Part shown: positions 10,015-19,051 of the stretch, one piece after another
Numbering within the stretch: position 1 is the first letter of the stretch
Layout: each line of letters starts with the position of its first letter
Assembly: GCA_030374805.1 (NCBI GenBank)
Contig: JARGSG010000241.1
Location: forward strand, 310,001 to 374,000
Reading direction: 5' to 3'
DNA length: 64,000 nt
DNA from: Gracilaria gracilis
Taxonomy: Eukaryota > Rhodophyta > Florideophyceae > Gracilariales > Gracilariaceae
The notes under the pieces: model-generated
Database searches by the model: none
What the model was told of the DNA's origin: nothing
What the model saw: only the letters and a program-made list of their open reading frames with translations
Program-made: the position numbers and the translations under genes

Positions 10015-10582
10015 ATGTCAATGACGGAAAGTTTTGCCTGGGCGCGTGTAATCCCCAGCGAGCGCCCGCGAGGGTACGTCGACTGCGACGATTACTATCA
10101 CTCTTATAGCGGTGTAGATCCAATGGTGGATAACAATCCCGATGAAGCGGGTGTGGTCGTAGATGAAGCAGCCGACGCGGTCGGGAACTTCTCCCCTGAT
10201 GGGGGCGCTCCGGTGGAACCAACCGCTATGGCTCCGTCGGGTCCAGAGGGTATTCAACCCGCACCAATGGCGACAACTGAGCCAGACAATGGCCCGACTC
10301 CACCAAGGGCGAACGCCGGTTCAGCTAACATCAGTTCGGGGGCGGTTAAAGAAAGTGAGTTCATTGCCCGCTTCCTTTCCGGGGGCTGGCCTCAGCGCCA
10401 CCGACGCTTGGGGAGATGTCACCGCATGGCAGATGCGCTTGCGAACCGTCTCGACGATGTTGGTCCCCCCCAAGGGGGTGATGGTGCGAACCAGTAAAGC
10501 TCTACTTAGTCTTTTTCCGGTAGCACCGGCGGTAGTATTCAGTGACTTCATGATGACACAAAGTGTGAACTTCCCGTCCTAG
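10015..10582 (+). pseudogene. Second antisense open frame, acidic, frameshifted
   Basis: Plus-strand frame of 160 codons (10015-10497) starting MSMTESFAWA, with an Asp/Glu/Pro-rich stretch (DEAGVVVDEAADAVGNFSPD and onward). From about 10370 the protein-like reading moves to another frame ending at 10582 (GLSATDAWGDVTAWQMRLRT, TSKALLSLFPVAPAVVFSDF), so a single-base frameshift is likely near 10370-10385. It is antisense to the chromovirus, just beyond its chromodomain, in the same orientation as the frame at 7266-8421. The two could be parts of one antisense gene split by the LTR at 8745-9618. Function not recognised. The acidic, low-complexity N-terminus argues for a disordered segment. Coding status is moderate at best. 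Confidence 0.35.
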
Positions 10583-10645
10583 ACGGTATTCCATTCGAGT
10601 TCTAACAGGTCCTCTTCCTTCTTACTCTCGTTATTACGGTCCAAA

Positions 10646-11014
10646 CTACCCCACTTGGGCGCTATCCAGGGTCGCTGGCAGTCCCGTGCGAGCGCAGAGA
10701 TGATACTTCATTGCCCGGGAACGAGGAAGATGTTCACTTGGTTCATCTGTATGCCCTTCAAAGCCATACCCATACCAATGGACGCGGTATTGCAAAATAC
10801 AGTGCTCTTCGTATGAGTGCCCGACTATTCGGTGGACTATGTACTCTTGTACGTAGACGTCTCGGCCGTGCCACGTTGTAGTTACCTCCGGTGTAACACT
10901 CCCACCATGGGCGAAAATGTCCCTTAGGAGGGTGCCTGGGTTCCCCGCAGTGGTTTCGGCGCTAACCAAGCGGTGGTCCGAGTTCCCACTTGCGTGGTAG
11001 TAAGCCCTTACCAC
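10646..11014 (-). pseudogene. Chromodomain at the C-terminus of the chromovirus polyprotein
   Basis: A 122-codon minus-strand frame. Residues about 54-105 read as a chromodomain: VQEYIVHRIVGHSYEEHCIL, then YRVHWYGYGFEGHTDEPSEH followed by LPRS. The pattern E-Y-x-V-x-x-I, Y-x-V-x-W-x-G-Y and the E-P-x-E-x-L motif is characteristic. The usual Trp of 'TWEP' is Asp here (TDEP), and part of the methyl-lysine cage may be lost. In chromoviruses this domain follows integrase and is thought to steer integration toward heterochromatin marks. The frame is separated from the rest of pol by stops, so it is a fossil. Its position downstream of integrase on minus fits the element order. Confidence 0.75.
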
Positions 11015-11217
11015 TAGTCGGCGGAGATCCTTCCGCCTTGGCGGTGGCGATGACTCCGTCTGCCTTATGGCGTTTTTCTGCGTTTAGCGGGAAGTGGCGC
11101 GTGTGGCGCGTCCTCTCGCGAATGGGCACGTGACTCCAACCATGGATGGCCACTCGTTGACCTAGTCCGATCCGCCTCCTTTGCGAGGGTAGGTACCAAC
11201 GGCTGCATCGTGCTTTG

Positions 11218-12057
11218 CTACCGCGGCACCCCGTTTCTAACGCCTATTCTTAGTGAACCGTCGTCGGTGAGTTCATCCCCGTGCGGGGCATGTTCAGCTG
11301 GCGCTGAGCCCATTATTTGGGGAAATTTCGAATCTCTGGAGATGCGAGTGTCCCTCTTGACGGGTTCTCTGCCCAGTGCCACCGGTTTATCACCGCCAGT
11401 GGCGGCGGCCTCGGGGTCAACCGAGACGCTCAGAGTGCGCTTACGCGTGCGCGGCGTTCCTGATTCGGGTTCCCTTCCTTCATTATGAGGTGTTCCATTC
11501 CAAACGATGGGCTCCACTGCTGCAGCGTCCCCCCGGATGGAGGCCGTTACTGACAGTTTCTTGGCGACGTTCCCCGAAATGGTGTGGTCAGTTTTGCCCA
11601 GCGTTGCTGGCCTGTCTTTTTCGTTGCGCTCGGCGTGTCGCGGCGGGTGTGGGGCCTGTCCAACCGCTTTGCCGGACGATTCCTCAACCGAGGGTGGTCT
11701 GGGAGTACCCCCGGCGGTGTTGGGCGAAGCAGTCTGCTTTTCGTTTCGCGCGAGCGGCGGCGATGCTGCTGTACCATCCCGTGTAACACGGTGTGTATCC
11801 CGTTGCGACGGTAAAGAATCTTCCTCGGAGCGGCTGGTCTCCGGTGATTTGCTAACTGCTTTGGCGTGGGACTCCGTGGCTGACGGTTGATCTGACACAC
11901 TCGTAACGGAGCTTTGCGTAATAGATTGCCTATCATCCTGCGCGGACGGCGATGCTGCAGCATTACGAACCCGCGTGTCACGGTGCGCATTCCGTCGCGA
12001 CGGCGGAGACTTTTCAACGGAGCATATGTGCTCAAACGCCCTCCTTAGATGAAGCAA
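11218..12057 (-). pseudogene. Repetitive, disordered pol spacer between integrase end and chromodomain
   Basis: Open frame of 279 codons on minus, rich in Ser, Pro, Arg, Glu and Thr, without a recognisable fold. It contains at least two diverged repeats of about 65 residues. Repeat one carries PPSRRNAHRDTRVRNAAASP and repeat two carries LPSQRDTHRVTRDGTAASPP at the corresponding place, each followed by a Gln/Ser/Glu stretch, and a third weaker PPRHAERNEKDRPATLGKT may belong. It sits between the GPY/F-like module and the chromodomain, where some chromoviruses carry a variable linker. This frame is the longest intact one in the element, possibly because low-complexity repeats contain few stop-prone codons. 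Interpretation as polyprotein linker is inferred from position. Confidence 0.5.
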
Positions 12058-12309
12058 CGAAGAATTGCGGTGAAATTTTCGCGTGTCCGGTGATTACATG
12101 TTCCATCGGGGAAGAAGTAGAGGTAAGGTCACGAAGACCTTGTGTATCCGGGTGAGCTGGAGGTTCCGAGAAATTTGGTATATCTGAGAGGCAGCGGGTG
12201 CGGTGTGGCAGTACCATAAGACGTTGAGCCACAGAAGTATCTGTAGCTGTTGAGCCCGTTGCCGAGGAACTGGTATTCTGCAACCCTACCTCAGATGTGG
12301 GCGGTAGGG

Positions 12310-12525
12310 CTAGAACAACACGATCGCGCGAAAGGCGTTCGTTTGTGTCGCCCATTTCCACCACGACAGTGTCGATTCAACAGAAATCACCTTGAAGGGT
12401 CCGTCTGCCACTGGCGAGAGCTTGTGGCGCTTTTCCCTATCAGCGTTGTAGTACATCTTTCGGACAAACACGTAGTTACCGGCCGCGATGAGCGGACGCT
12501 TTCCCCGACGTAGTCGGTGGTCCAA
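12310..12525 (-). pseudogene. Integrase C-terminal GPY/F-like module
   Basis: A 71-codon minus frame containing GNYVFVRKMYYNADREKRHK followed by LSPVADGPFKVISV. 'ADGPF.V' is the GPY/F motif region found at the C-terminal end of Ty3/gypsy integrases, an SH3-like fold involved in DNA binding and multimerisation. The next few residues continue in another frame (TNERLSRDRVVLALPP, within 12032-12364), which is the usual end of this module, so one frameshift lies around 12330-12360. Upstream in transcription is the integrase core (12735-13130) and downstream the disordered spacer. Confidence 0.65.
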
Positions 12526-12734
12526 ATCTCATCTTTACGTTGCACGTGCCGTCGATTTCCGCACAGCGGGTACCAGCTTTGAGGGCACGTGTTTCTAGTT
12601 CTCGCTGTAGTTACCCACGGATGGAAAGTTGTCCAGCGTAGTTTGGGATTCCAACGCCCCTGGCGGGAGCGTTCGCGACGGTACCAATTCGAATGGTGGC
12701 ACTCCGGTGGTCAGGTAAACTTGTGTATTTTATG

Positions 12735-13590
12735 CTACCGTGAGCGCATCAGTGTACAATTCCCAAGTTTTTGGTGATCAGGCACGTAAGAAAGTAGCGC
12801 CGCTAGCATAGTCCGGTTGAACCGTTCGACCTGCCCATTACATTGGAGATGATAGGTAGTCGTGAACACGTTTTTCACGTCCAGGATGCGACAGACATCC
12901 TGGAAGAGACGTGACGCGAAGTGCGTACCGTTATCGGATAACAACTTCACTGGAGGTCCATAGACTAAAATACAATGCGTCACGAACGCACTCGCCACCG
13001 TGAAAGTGGTTATCCTCCTGAGAGGCACAGTCCGAACAAGCTTTGGAAAGCGATCCGTGATCAAAATTATAAACTTGTTTCCCCTCTCAATATTAAAAAG
13101 TGGTCCGAGGATGTCGATCGCGGCAAACTAGGGCGGTGCTTCATCAGGGAATAACTTCAGTTGCTTGCTGTTCTTCCGAAGTTTAAATCGGTTCTTAGCC
13201 CACTCTGTACATAAGCGCACAGTAGCGCAGCAATCCACCGCCATGGCGGGCCAGTAGAAGGTCCTTCGCAGTGTTAAGTAAAGCTTCCTTTCACCCGAGT
13301 GGCCACCAAGTTTGGCGAAATGCGAGATTTGAAGAACCCCGCGTCTGCAGGGAGTGCGGTACCACGACTTGTGGGGGAGCTTCGACCAAACTTACGAGGT
13401 AGCCTTTATCATTCACCTCGAAAGGGAGGGATTCACCACCGTTAAGACGGGCACGTATCCTTACGCAAAAGTAGTCCCCGAACTGTTCTCGGATTAGTTC
13501 CTCTGGGGCAATCTGTACAAATATCCCCGGTAGGAGTGTCTCAGTAGCAACCTCGCCAGAGGCGAGGAGTTCGTCGTAGTCAGCGTCCAC
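12735..13590 (-). pseudogene. Integrase (HHCC zinc-binding region and DDE core), broken
   Basis: Two minus frames. 13590-13291 covers the RNase H-integrase linker, ending QVVVPHSLQTRG. Just after it, in another frame (about 13320-13180), is the H2C2 zinc-binding pattern, with HSGERKLYLTLRRTFYWPAM and a final CTEW where a second Cys is expected. The catalytic core follows: the first Asp context AAIDILGP (about 13100) directly preceded by a stop, the second Asp in LLSDNGTHFASRLFQ, and the Glu in CNGQVERFNRT. All three DDE residues are therefore present, but the module has at least one stop and frameshifts. Retroviral-type integrase joins LTR ends to target DNA. This copy cannot be translated intact. 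Confidence 0.8.
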
Positions 13591-13617
13591 ATCCAGATCT
13601 TCTGGCCATTACGGATC

Positions 13618-13956
13618 TTACGGTTCCTGTTCGTCCACGACGAAGCACCGGATTTCGTTATCCTCGGTTGCGAGGGCTTCCCCACTCGTGGGCAGACGCA
13701 AAAACGCATCAGCCTGAATGTTCAGCGCCCCCTTTTTACATATGACTGTGACGCCATATTTTGCTAAACGGAGTATCCACCGCATCAGGCGGCCAGATGG
13801 ATCGGAGGTATTCATCAACCACCTCAGTGAAGAGTGATCCATGTAAACGGTAAAGTTTACACCCATAAGATAGAGGCGGAGAGTGGAGAGCGCCCACACA
13901 ACGGCGAGACACTCTTTCTCTGACACAGAGTAGTTCCGTTCATGAAGGTTACGCAA
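13618..13956 (-). pseudogene. RNase H domain fragment, copy 1
   Basis: A 112-codon minus frame with the C-terminal half of a Ty3/gypsy RNase H: NYSVSEKECLAVVWAL carries the catalytic Glu region, and FTVYMDHSSLRWLMN carries the DH motif. Then comes GRLMRWILRLAKYGVTV, and 'QADAF' replaces the usual ADALSR. The N-terminal part with the first catalytic Asp is not in frame. Homologous sequence occurs again immediately upstream in transcription (14101-14390), so this module is present twice. Normally RNase H removes the RNA strand during reverse transcription. Here it is a relic. Confidence 0.8.
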
Positions 13957-14100
13957 AAAAACCTGAACTGTTATCGGATCAGTTTCTCTGGGGCAATAGA
14001 TACAAATTTCCCCGGTACAGAAGTCCCATTAGGGGGCTTCGCATGACGCAAGTAGTTCGTCGATTACAGCATCTATTCCCCAGTCCTCTGGCCAGTCGTC

Positions 14101-14520
14101 CTAGACGTCCATTACCGGGTCACCCGGGTCCATCCCATCCACGATGAAGCAAGGGATCTCGTCATTCTCGGTGGCGAAGGCTTCCCCTCTCGTGAGAAAT
14201 CGCGACAGCGCATCTGCTTGAGTATTCTGCGCTCCCTCTCTGTACATGACTTCAAAGTCATATTCTGCTAAGCAGAGTCTCCACCGCATCAGGCGGCCAG
14301 ATGGATCAGAGATATTCATCGACCACCTCAGTGAAGAATGATCCATGTACACTGTAAAGTGAACACTGTGGTACAACGCACAAAAAAGGAGAGAGTCCGA
14401 AGCGGTCTTGAGACGGGAGTGGTGGCAGCGTACAGTCGTGTGACTGTAATGAGTCCGAACGGTATAGGAGGCCGGTAGCACCGGGCGGTCGAAGGCAGAG
14501 TGGACGATCGATATCACCAA
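14101..14520 (-). pseudogene. RNase H domain fragment, copy 2, fused to unrelated sequence
   Basis: A 139-codon minus frame. Residues about 52-120 repeat the RNase H segment of copy 1: FTVYMDHSSLRWSMN, SDPSGRLMRWRLCLAEYDFE, then YREGAQNTQADALSRF, with the ADALSR motif preserved. The residues before it (about 1-50, from bases 14370-14520) bear no resemblance to RNase H or reverse transcriptase. The reverse transcriptase that should precede RNase H is missing: only about 350 bp separate this fragment from the protease-RT linker at 14739. The two copies are diverged from each other, so they may derive from two elements joined by recombination rather than a recent local duplication. Confidence 0.75.
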
Positions 14521-14738
14521 GCGCCTACAGGTACGCGCAAAATGGTACGAACGGTCGGAGAAACCTAGTAAAATATACCTTGCAGTCTATCGTAAGTGCA
14601 AGCTAACGAAGAAGACGTTCGGCAGAGGATGCTTGTGGTTTACGATTGGAACCTCGGGAGACCAACCTTTAGCGTCGTCCCACGCCAAAACACAGCTACC
14701 GGCAGCCACATTTTAATTGTTTGCTCCTACTCGTCGCG

Positions 14739-15373
14739 CTATAAATGCGCGTGAGCCACTTTCGCCGCGCAAGCGCCGCCACCCTCCTTCCCGCCGCCGT
14801 CATCGCGCTCTTGTTTGGTGCCAAGGGTGGCAACCAACACACGAAACAGAGCATCTGGGTACAACTGAACAATTACGTTTGCCAAGGTCGGTTGACGCTT
14901 CTCATACAACGAGGGAAGGGATTTTATGACCCGAAGATTCTGTTGACGGTAGTTGGCCTGCACCATAACTTGGGACCCCGGCGGAATAGGAACCGACGGA
15001 CCAACGCGGAGCTTTGTGAATTCCCGCGAGGTGGGCATTGGTTCCTGTGCAGCAGGGAGCGGAACTTGCTTCTAGGAAGCCCGCCTGAGCGGGCGACGGA
15101 TAATCGGCACAGAAGAGCCGTCGTCCAGTTCCACACGGCTAACGTGGGCCAGATTGCTTCGGAAAATTTGACCCAGTAATCACATCCCAGTATACCTGGA
15201 GCAGTTAACGACTGACAAACAATAAAGTCGAGCTTCACCATATAGTTGTCCAGCCGGACGCCTAAGTCAACGGTTCCCAGCGTTGATAATGGGTTGCTGT
15301 CCGTTTCAGCGACGTCCGGGATCACTTCGAAGCGAATACAATACAGCACGAACGAGGGCAATAAGGAATCCAT
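14739..15373 (-). pseudogene. Aspartic protease C-terminal part and linker to RT
   Basis: Frame 15373-14924 contains the second half of a retropepsin: DNYMVKLDFIVCQSL, then APGILGCDYWVKF, the ILG-x-D motif of Ty3/gypsy proteases. Overlapping it in another frame (15038-14739) is the linker typical of the region between protease and reverse transcriptase, with SVPIPPGSQVMVQANYRQQN and NVIVQLYPDALFRVLVATLG. The active-site D-T/S-G is not visible. The upstream sequence (about 15400-15500) reads VTINYTLILASTSSFG then a stop, where DTG/DSG would be expected. The protease would cleave the Gag-Pol polyprotein. This copy is inactive by frameshift and lost active site. Confidence 0.65.
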
Positions 15374-16079
15374 GCAAAAGTTCCGGCCTGCAACTGTGTC
15401 CAGGACAGTGAAAAATCTTACCCAAAACTGGAGGTTGAGGCCAAGATCAGCGTATAATTTATGGTTACGCTGGCCATTACAATGATTCTATCCTGGATCC
15501 GGTTATTCTTTACCCGTGCACGGTCGACAAATAACACCCATGTGTTCTGAATCCGCGTCAGAGATGTCATTCCTTGACAGGATTCTCACCGGGGAGCGAG
15601 GCAACGATGACTTGGGCGTCAACAGCTTCGAATCTGAGGACCCCTCTCCCTGAAAGGATATGCCCTTCTTCAATTTCCTTCATCTTCCGCCTGCGACGGG
15701 ATCTCAGACTCCTCGACAACGAGGGCTTGAACTCCTCGATGAGGGTTCGCTGCGCGAGTGGCGTTTGGACCAACAACCTTCTGAGCAGAGACGACACCGA
15801 TGCCATCGGAACTGACCGCGATTGCGGAACCAAGTGCAAAAATTCCATCTTAGAACGCAGATACGACGCTGTCGGTACCGAGCGCTTCTTTCCTGGAGTG
15901 AGGGCCACGTAGTTCACTATGAATTTGGCCCATTCTCTCGGTGTGAGGAGACGTTATGGCAAAAAGTTGCCGTGACTTTAACAGATGTGGCATATCAGCC
16001 TCGTCGCTGCCCCTCGTCGGGTTCCATCCGGAGCTTCAGCGAAACGTACCGTAAACGGGTATCCTTCCATCGAGGCCGT

Positions 16080-16727
16080 TCATAACGAGAAACTCCATTC
16101 GAATACGGAATCTGTGCCGCGGGGGACACGAGTACCGTTTGCATAGAAGAGCAGCTCTTCTTGTGCGGTCGTGATAGAATTCTTTGTCGTGGACGGTAGT
16201 TCCGAAGTAGGAACAGAGCCCATCTGGACATGAGCCAACTGCACTGTGTCGTATCGCTGTTTAGAGAATCCATTCGCAAAAAGCGACAAGGATAGAGAAC
16301 GGGCCTCCATCGCCAACACTTTAGCGCACTCAGGCCTCTGATGAGAGACATGTGCACAAAGTGACTCAACTTCCGCACGTGCGGCTGGGATGAACTCAAG
16401 ATAAGTTATCTTTGGCTTATCATCCAGAAGACGGGCGACGGGTGTCTTGATGGCGAGATCGAGCCCATAAATAAACATTTTACAAAGTTTCTCGGCGGGA
16501 TAGACATTACCACAGCGGTGTAAAGCCTTGTCGAGGCGTACCAAGAAATCGGTTTCAACCTTTCTGGAGCGCTTTAGTGTATCCGTCAATGCAAAGATCG
16601 CTGACTGAATGGCAGAATTCGTCGCGTGTGACCTCAAGAAGTGCTGGACGGCTTCCGGCCAGCACGTCATTTCTCCTTCGGAGGCCTTAGATGCACCTCT
16701 TAAAGTGTGGAATTGGTCTTCGGTCAC
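16080..16727 (-). pseudogene. Gag capsid-like segment of the chromovirus
   Basis: A 215-codon minus frame, the longest in gag. Residues about 25-140 look like a retrotransposon gag (capsid) domain: AVQHFLRSHATNSAIQSAIF, LDKALHRCGNVYPAEKLCKM, then FIYGLDLAIKTPVARLL and a helical stretch with FIPAARAEVESLC. The continuation to residue 215 is Ser/Thr-rich. No CCHC zinc knuckle is evident in the frame or just after it. It lies about 700 bp upstream (in transcription) of the protease remnants, with a less readable 15567-15917 frame between. Gag proteins form the virus-like particle. The start codon is likely internal because protein-like sequence continues upstream in other frames. Confidence 0.6.
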
Positions 16728-17006
16728 TCCCCGGCCACTTCCCGTGAAAAGTACGGCAGCGCCACGTAGGTTTGTTCTTTGTTCATCCCGAGTATATCAG
16801 CTTCCGCGACAAGGCGGGCGAGGAAATCAAACACCATAATTGGATCCTCTCCAGAAAAGTTCTGGTACTCATCGAAGGTTGCATGCGCTTGATGCACTCT
16901 TCAACTCTGCCCGTTCAACAGGGTATGCGACCGAGAGATGAATCTTCCAGCAGATAGTATCGGCATGAAAGTAACTTTTGATACATTCTATTCGTAGATT
17001 TCAATT

Positions 17007-17848
17007 TCAGAGTCCCGAGTTCCTTCGGACCTTAGTACGGGAGCGGATCATCCCGTGGGTTACTAACGACCTTTTAGAGCTCAAAAAGTGCTCATGGCGC
17101 CCATACTCCGACTCAAAGTCGGCCGAGAGAAACCATTTCGAGTTACTTTGGTGGGATTCCGACGAAGTCGATGGATCCGAATCGTAGTTTCGGCGTCTGG
17201 GTTTCCGTGTCATGTCCAGGGTGCTGTTCGCGTTGTGTGACAGCAACCCCCGTATCATCCGGAGAGTGACCATCTATTACGATGGTCTGCTCCTACGTCT
17301 CCAAACGGCTACGGAAGCGATTGGAACGCTCCTCAATCCCTTCTACGAAGGCGGTGGGCGAACCCAAACACTCCAACGATTTGTTGACATCAGACCGTAA
17401 AAACCGAGGTCCTCAGCAATATTCTTCGCAGGTCCTCCGTCGTCCACATCGCGGAAGGCTCGAAACTTTGCTACTAGGGTTTTATTAGTGGAACGCAGAA
17501 TGCGAACCTGTTCTTCCATGGAATTTACCTGGGGGTAATGGCACCCTCACGGCGAGGTAGGGATACCGCAACCGCGGCCGCTGTCTGGGACGCCAGAGGC
17601 AGGCCAGTAGCGAATGAAGCAGGCCCGACAACGTACTGAGAGCTGGGCAACGAGGGCAATGGAAGTTCCCAGGATTCCTGGTGTTGGCTCGAAGTCCGTG
17701 AGGAAACCTTCGCGTCGAGGGTAAGACTGGCCCGAATCGGGATTTCGGAAACCACCCGATTATCAGGACTATATCTATCATTACGACAATGGCTGCTTGT
17801 AAACACCCGTTTCACCCCAAATGGCTTCCAAGACATCGGTAAAACCAT
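17007..17848 (-). pseudogene. Gag N-terminal region, fragmented
   Basis: Two minus frames between the 5' LTR and the capsid-like segment. 17848-17525 starts MVLPMSWKPFGVKRV and is Ser/Pro-rich. 17273-17007 includes RRNYDSDPSTSSESHQSNSK and FLSADFESEYGRHEHFLSSK, a polar stretch of the kind found before the capsid of many gag proteins. They are in different frames from each other and from the 16727-16080 segment, so at least two frameshifts separate them. The assignment rests on position (first coding sequence after the 5' LTR) and composition only. About 100 bp of untranslated leader separates it from the LTR. Confidence 0.4.
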
Positions 17849-17942
17849 TCAACGGGGGAACACGGAATCTTCCGGAACAAATGTAGAAATCACCTCAAAA
17901 GAGGAAAAACACACAAACACTTTCTAGGTCGGGGGGTTACTT

Positions 17943-18691
17943 TGTAGTGCAATGACCGCGCGCGGGAAAACACCAGAAGACGTCCGGATCTCTTTCTCAA
18001 AAGGCAAACCCAGCAGTAGAACCCTCCCAAGGATGACACGACTATGTCGGGTTTAACACTGAGGTCAACCCTTCGCGACCAGCGTAAGAAGGTGGGAAAA
18101 GAAGGTACTCCGCGTGAACGGCGTGTGTGTGGTATCCTCTAAGGAAGCGAAGCTTTCAGAGTGTGGCAATTGCGACGCGGTGTCAGCACAGGCCACGGAT
18201 CGCGGGGAGCAACCCAAAAGGAAAAGAAAAAGACGCGCGAGTCAGGAGAGTAACCAAAGGAAATGGCAAATCTGGAGTACACCTTATACAAGGGCGAATC
18301 CAGCAAGGGAATAGTTAGGTGGCGCAGGGGTATGCACAGGCCGCTAGCAACGGCGTATCCCTCCGAGGATGAGTAGAGTACCAACGAGGGCGAAGAGGTC
18401 TAGATCCCACCCTGTTTCGGGAGATTTACTGAGTGGCAGGCCCTTGGCGCCCTGCCAGTATATAGTGAGTGGTAATCTCCCGTAAGATACGGCTAAAATA
18501 TCATAAGTATCTAAAATGCATAAAATATAGCAGAAGGTACCAGCAATGCTGTGCCACCCTCCCTGACTCACTGTGTCCCACCTGTCCAGTCCACAGTAGT
18601 GGTAAAAGTATGTAGTCATATACTGCCGCTGCCGACAAGTCGAAAGAACTGCCAAGTACCAGAATATCCTCCAGGAGAGCTTTGCACTTCA
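17943..18691 (-). repeat. 5' LTR of the chromovirus
   Basis: On minus it begins TGAAGTGCAAAGC and ends TTGCACTACA. It aligns along its whole length with 6513-7264, both near 750 bp. A TATA-like ATATACTGGCAG and the CTTATAC segment are candidate promoter elements. The bases directly after the LTR on minus (AAGTAACCCCCCGACC) do not start with the usual TGG of a primer binding site, so the priming tRNA cannot be named. Confidence 0.8.
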
Positions 18692-18979
18692 CTAGCAACT
18701 TTTTAATGAATTCTTCGTACTACTCACTTCTGTAGGTTTATTCATATTTACCAGTTCCAACCGTTCTAGTGCAGGACTAGTCATGAAGCTTACAGCATAC
18801 ATTTTTTTTGTTTCCAGGTACGGTGGTGTCGATACTCGCAAATCTGTTTTCTATATATTTTAGAAATGATGTGGAGTATTTGCAAGAAAAGTTTTTGGGT
18901 TTCCCAGATTTTAGTGAACTACTATGGAGTTAATGAATACTTGCCACAATTGCTAAGTGTTTATTGATTTGCATTAAAG

Positions 18980-19043
18980 GTACGTGAAGTACATTTCAAC
19001 TCGTTTCCGAGCTATATATTTAACGTTCAAATTATTTTTTTAG
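18980..19043 (+). other. Possible short intron upstream of the 205-codon ORF
   Basis: GTACGTGAAG at 18980 is a strong 5' splice-site match, and ATTATTTTTTTAG ends at 19043, nine bases before the ATG at 19052. The 64-nt size suits short-intron protists and fungi. Two further acceptor-like pyrimidine-AG sites lie upstream (TTTCCAG ending about 18818 and ATATTTTAG ending about 18864), so upstream exons are conceivable. Unproven without transcript data. Confidence 0.35.
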
Positions 19044-19051
19044 ACCAAGCT

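Larger units (their letters stand above)
6513..18691 (-). mobile_element. Degenerate Ty3/gypsy chromovirus with two LTRs (minus strand)
   Basis: On the minus strand, in order: 5' LTR (18691-17943), gag fragments (17848-16080), protease and linker (15373-14739), RNase H (two copies, 14390-13618), integrase (13590-12735), GPY/F-like module (12525-12310), repetitive spacer (12057-11218), chromodomain (11014-10646), a long 3' region with a nested LTR and opposite-strand frames, polypurine tract and 3' LTR (7264-6513). This is the canonical Ty3/gypsy order (PR-RT-RH-IN-CHD), except that RT is missing between linker and RNase H. Every module carries stops or frameshifts. The two LTRs are clearly diverged from each other, which means an old insertion or a chimera. 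Flanking pentamers (CTTAC left, CTAGC right) do not form a convincing target-site duplication. Confidence 0.8.

Noticed and set aside
6508..18696. 5-bp target-site duplication for the chromovirus
   Set aside because: CTTAC on the left and CTAGC on the right differ at two positions, so a common origin cannot be claimed.
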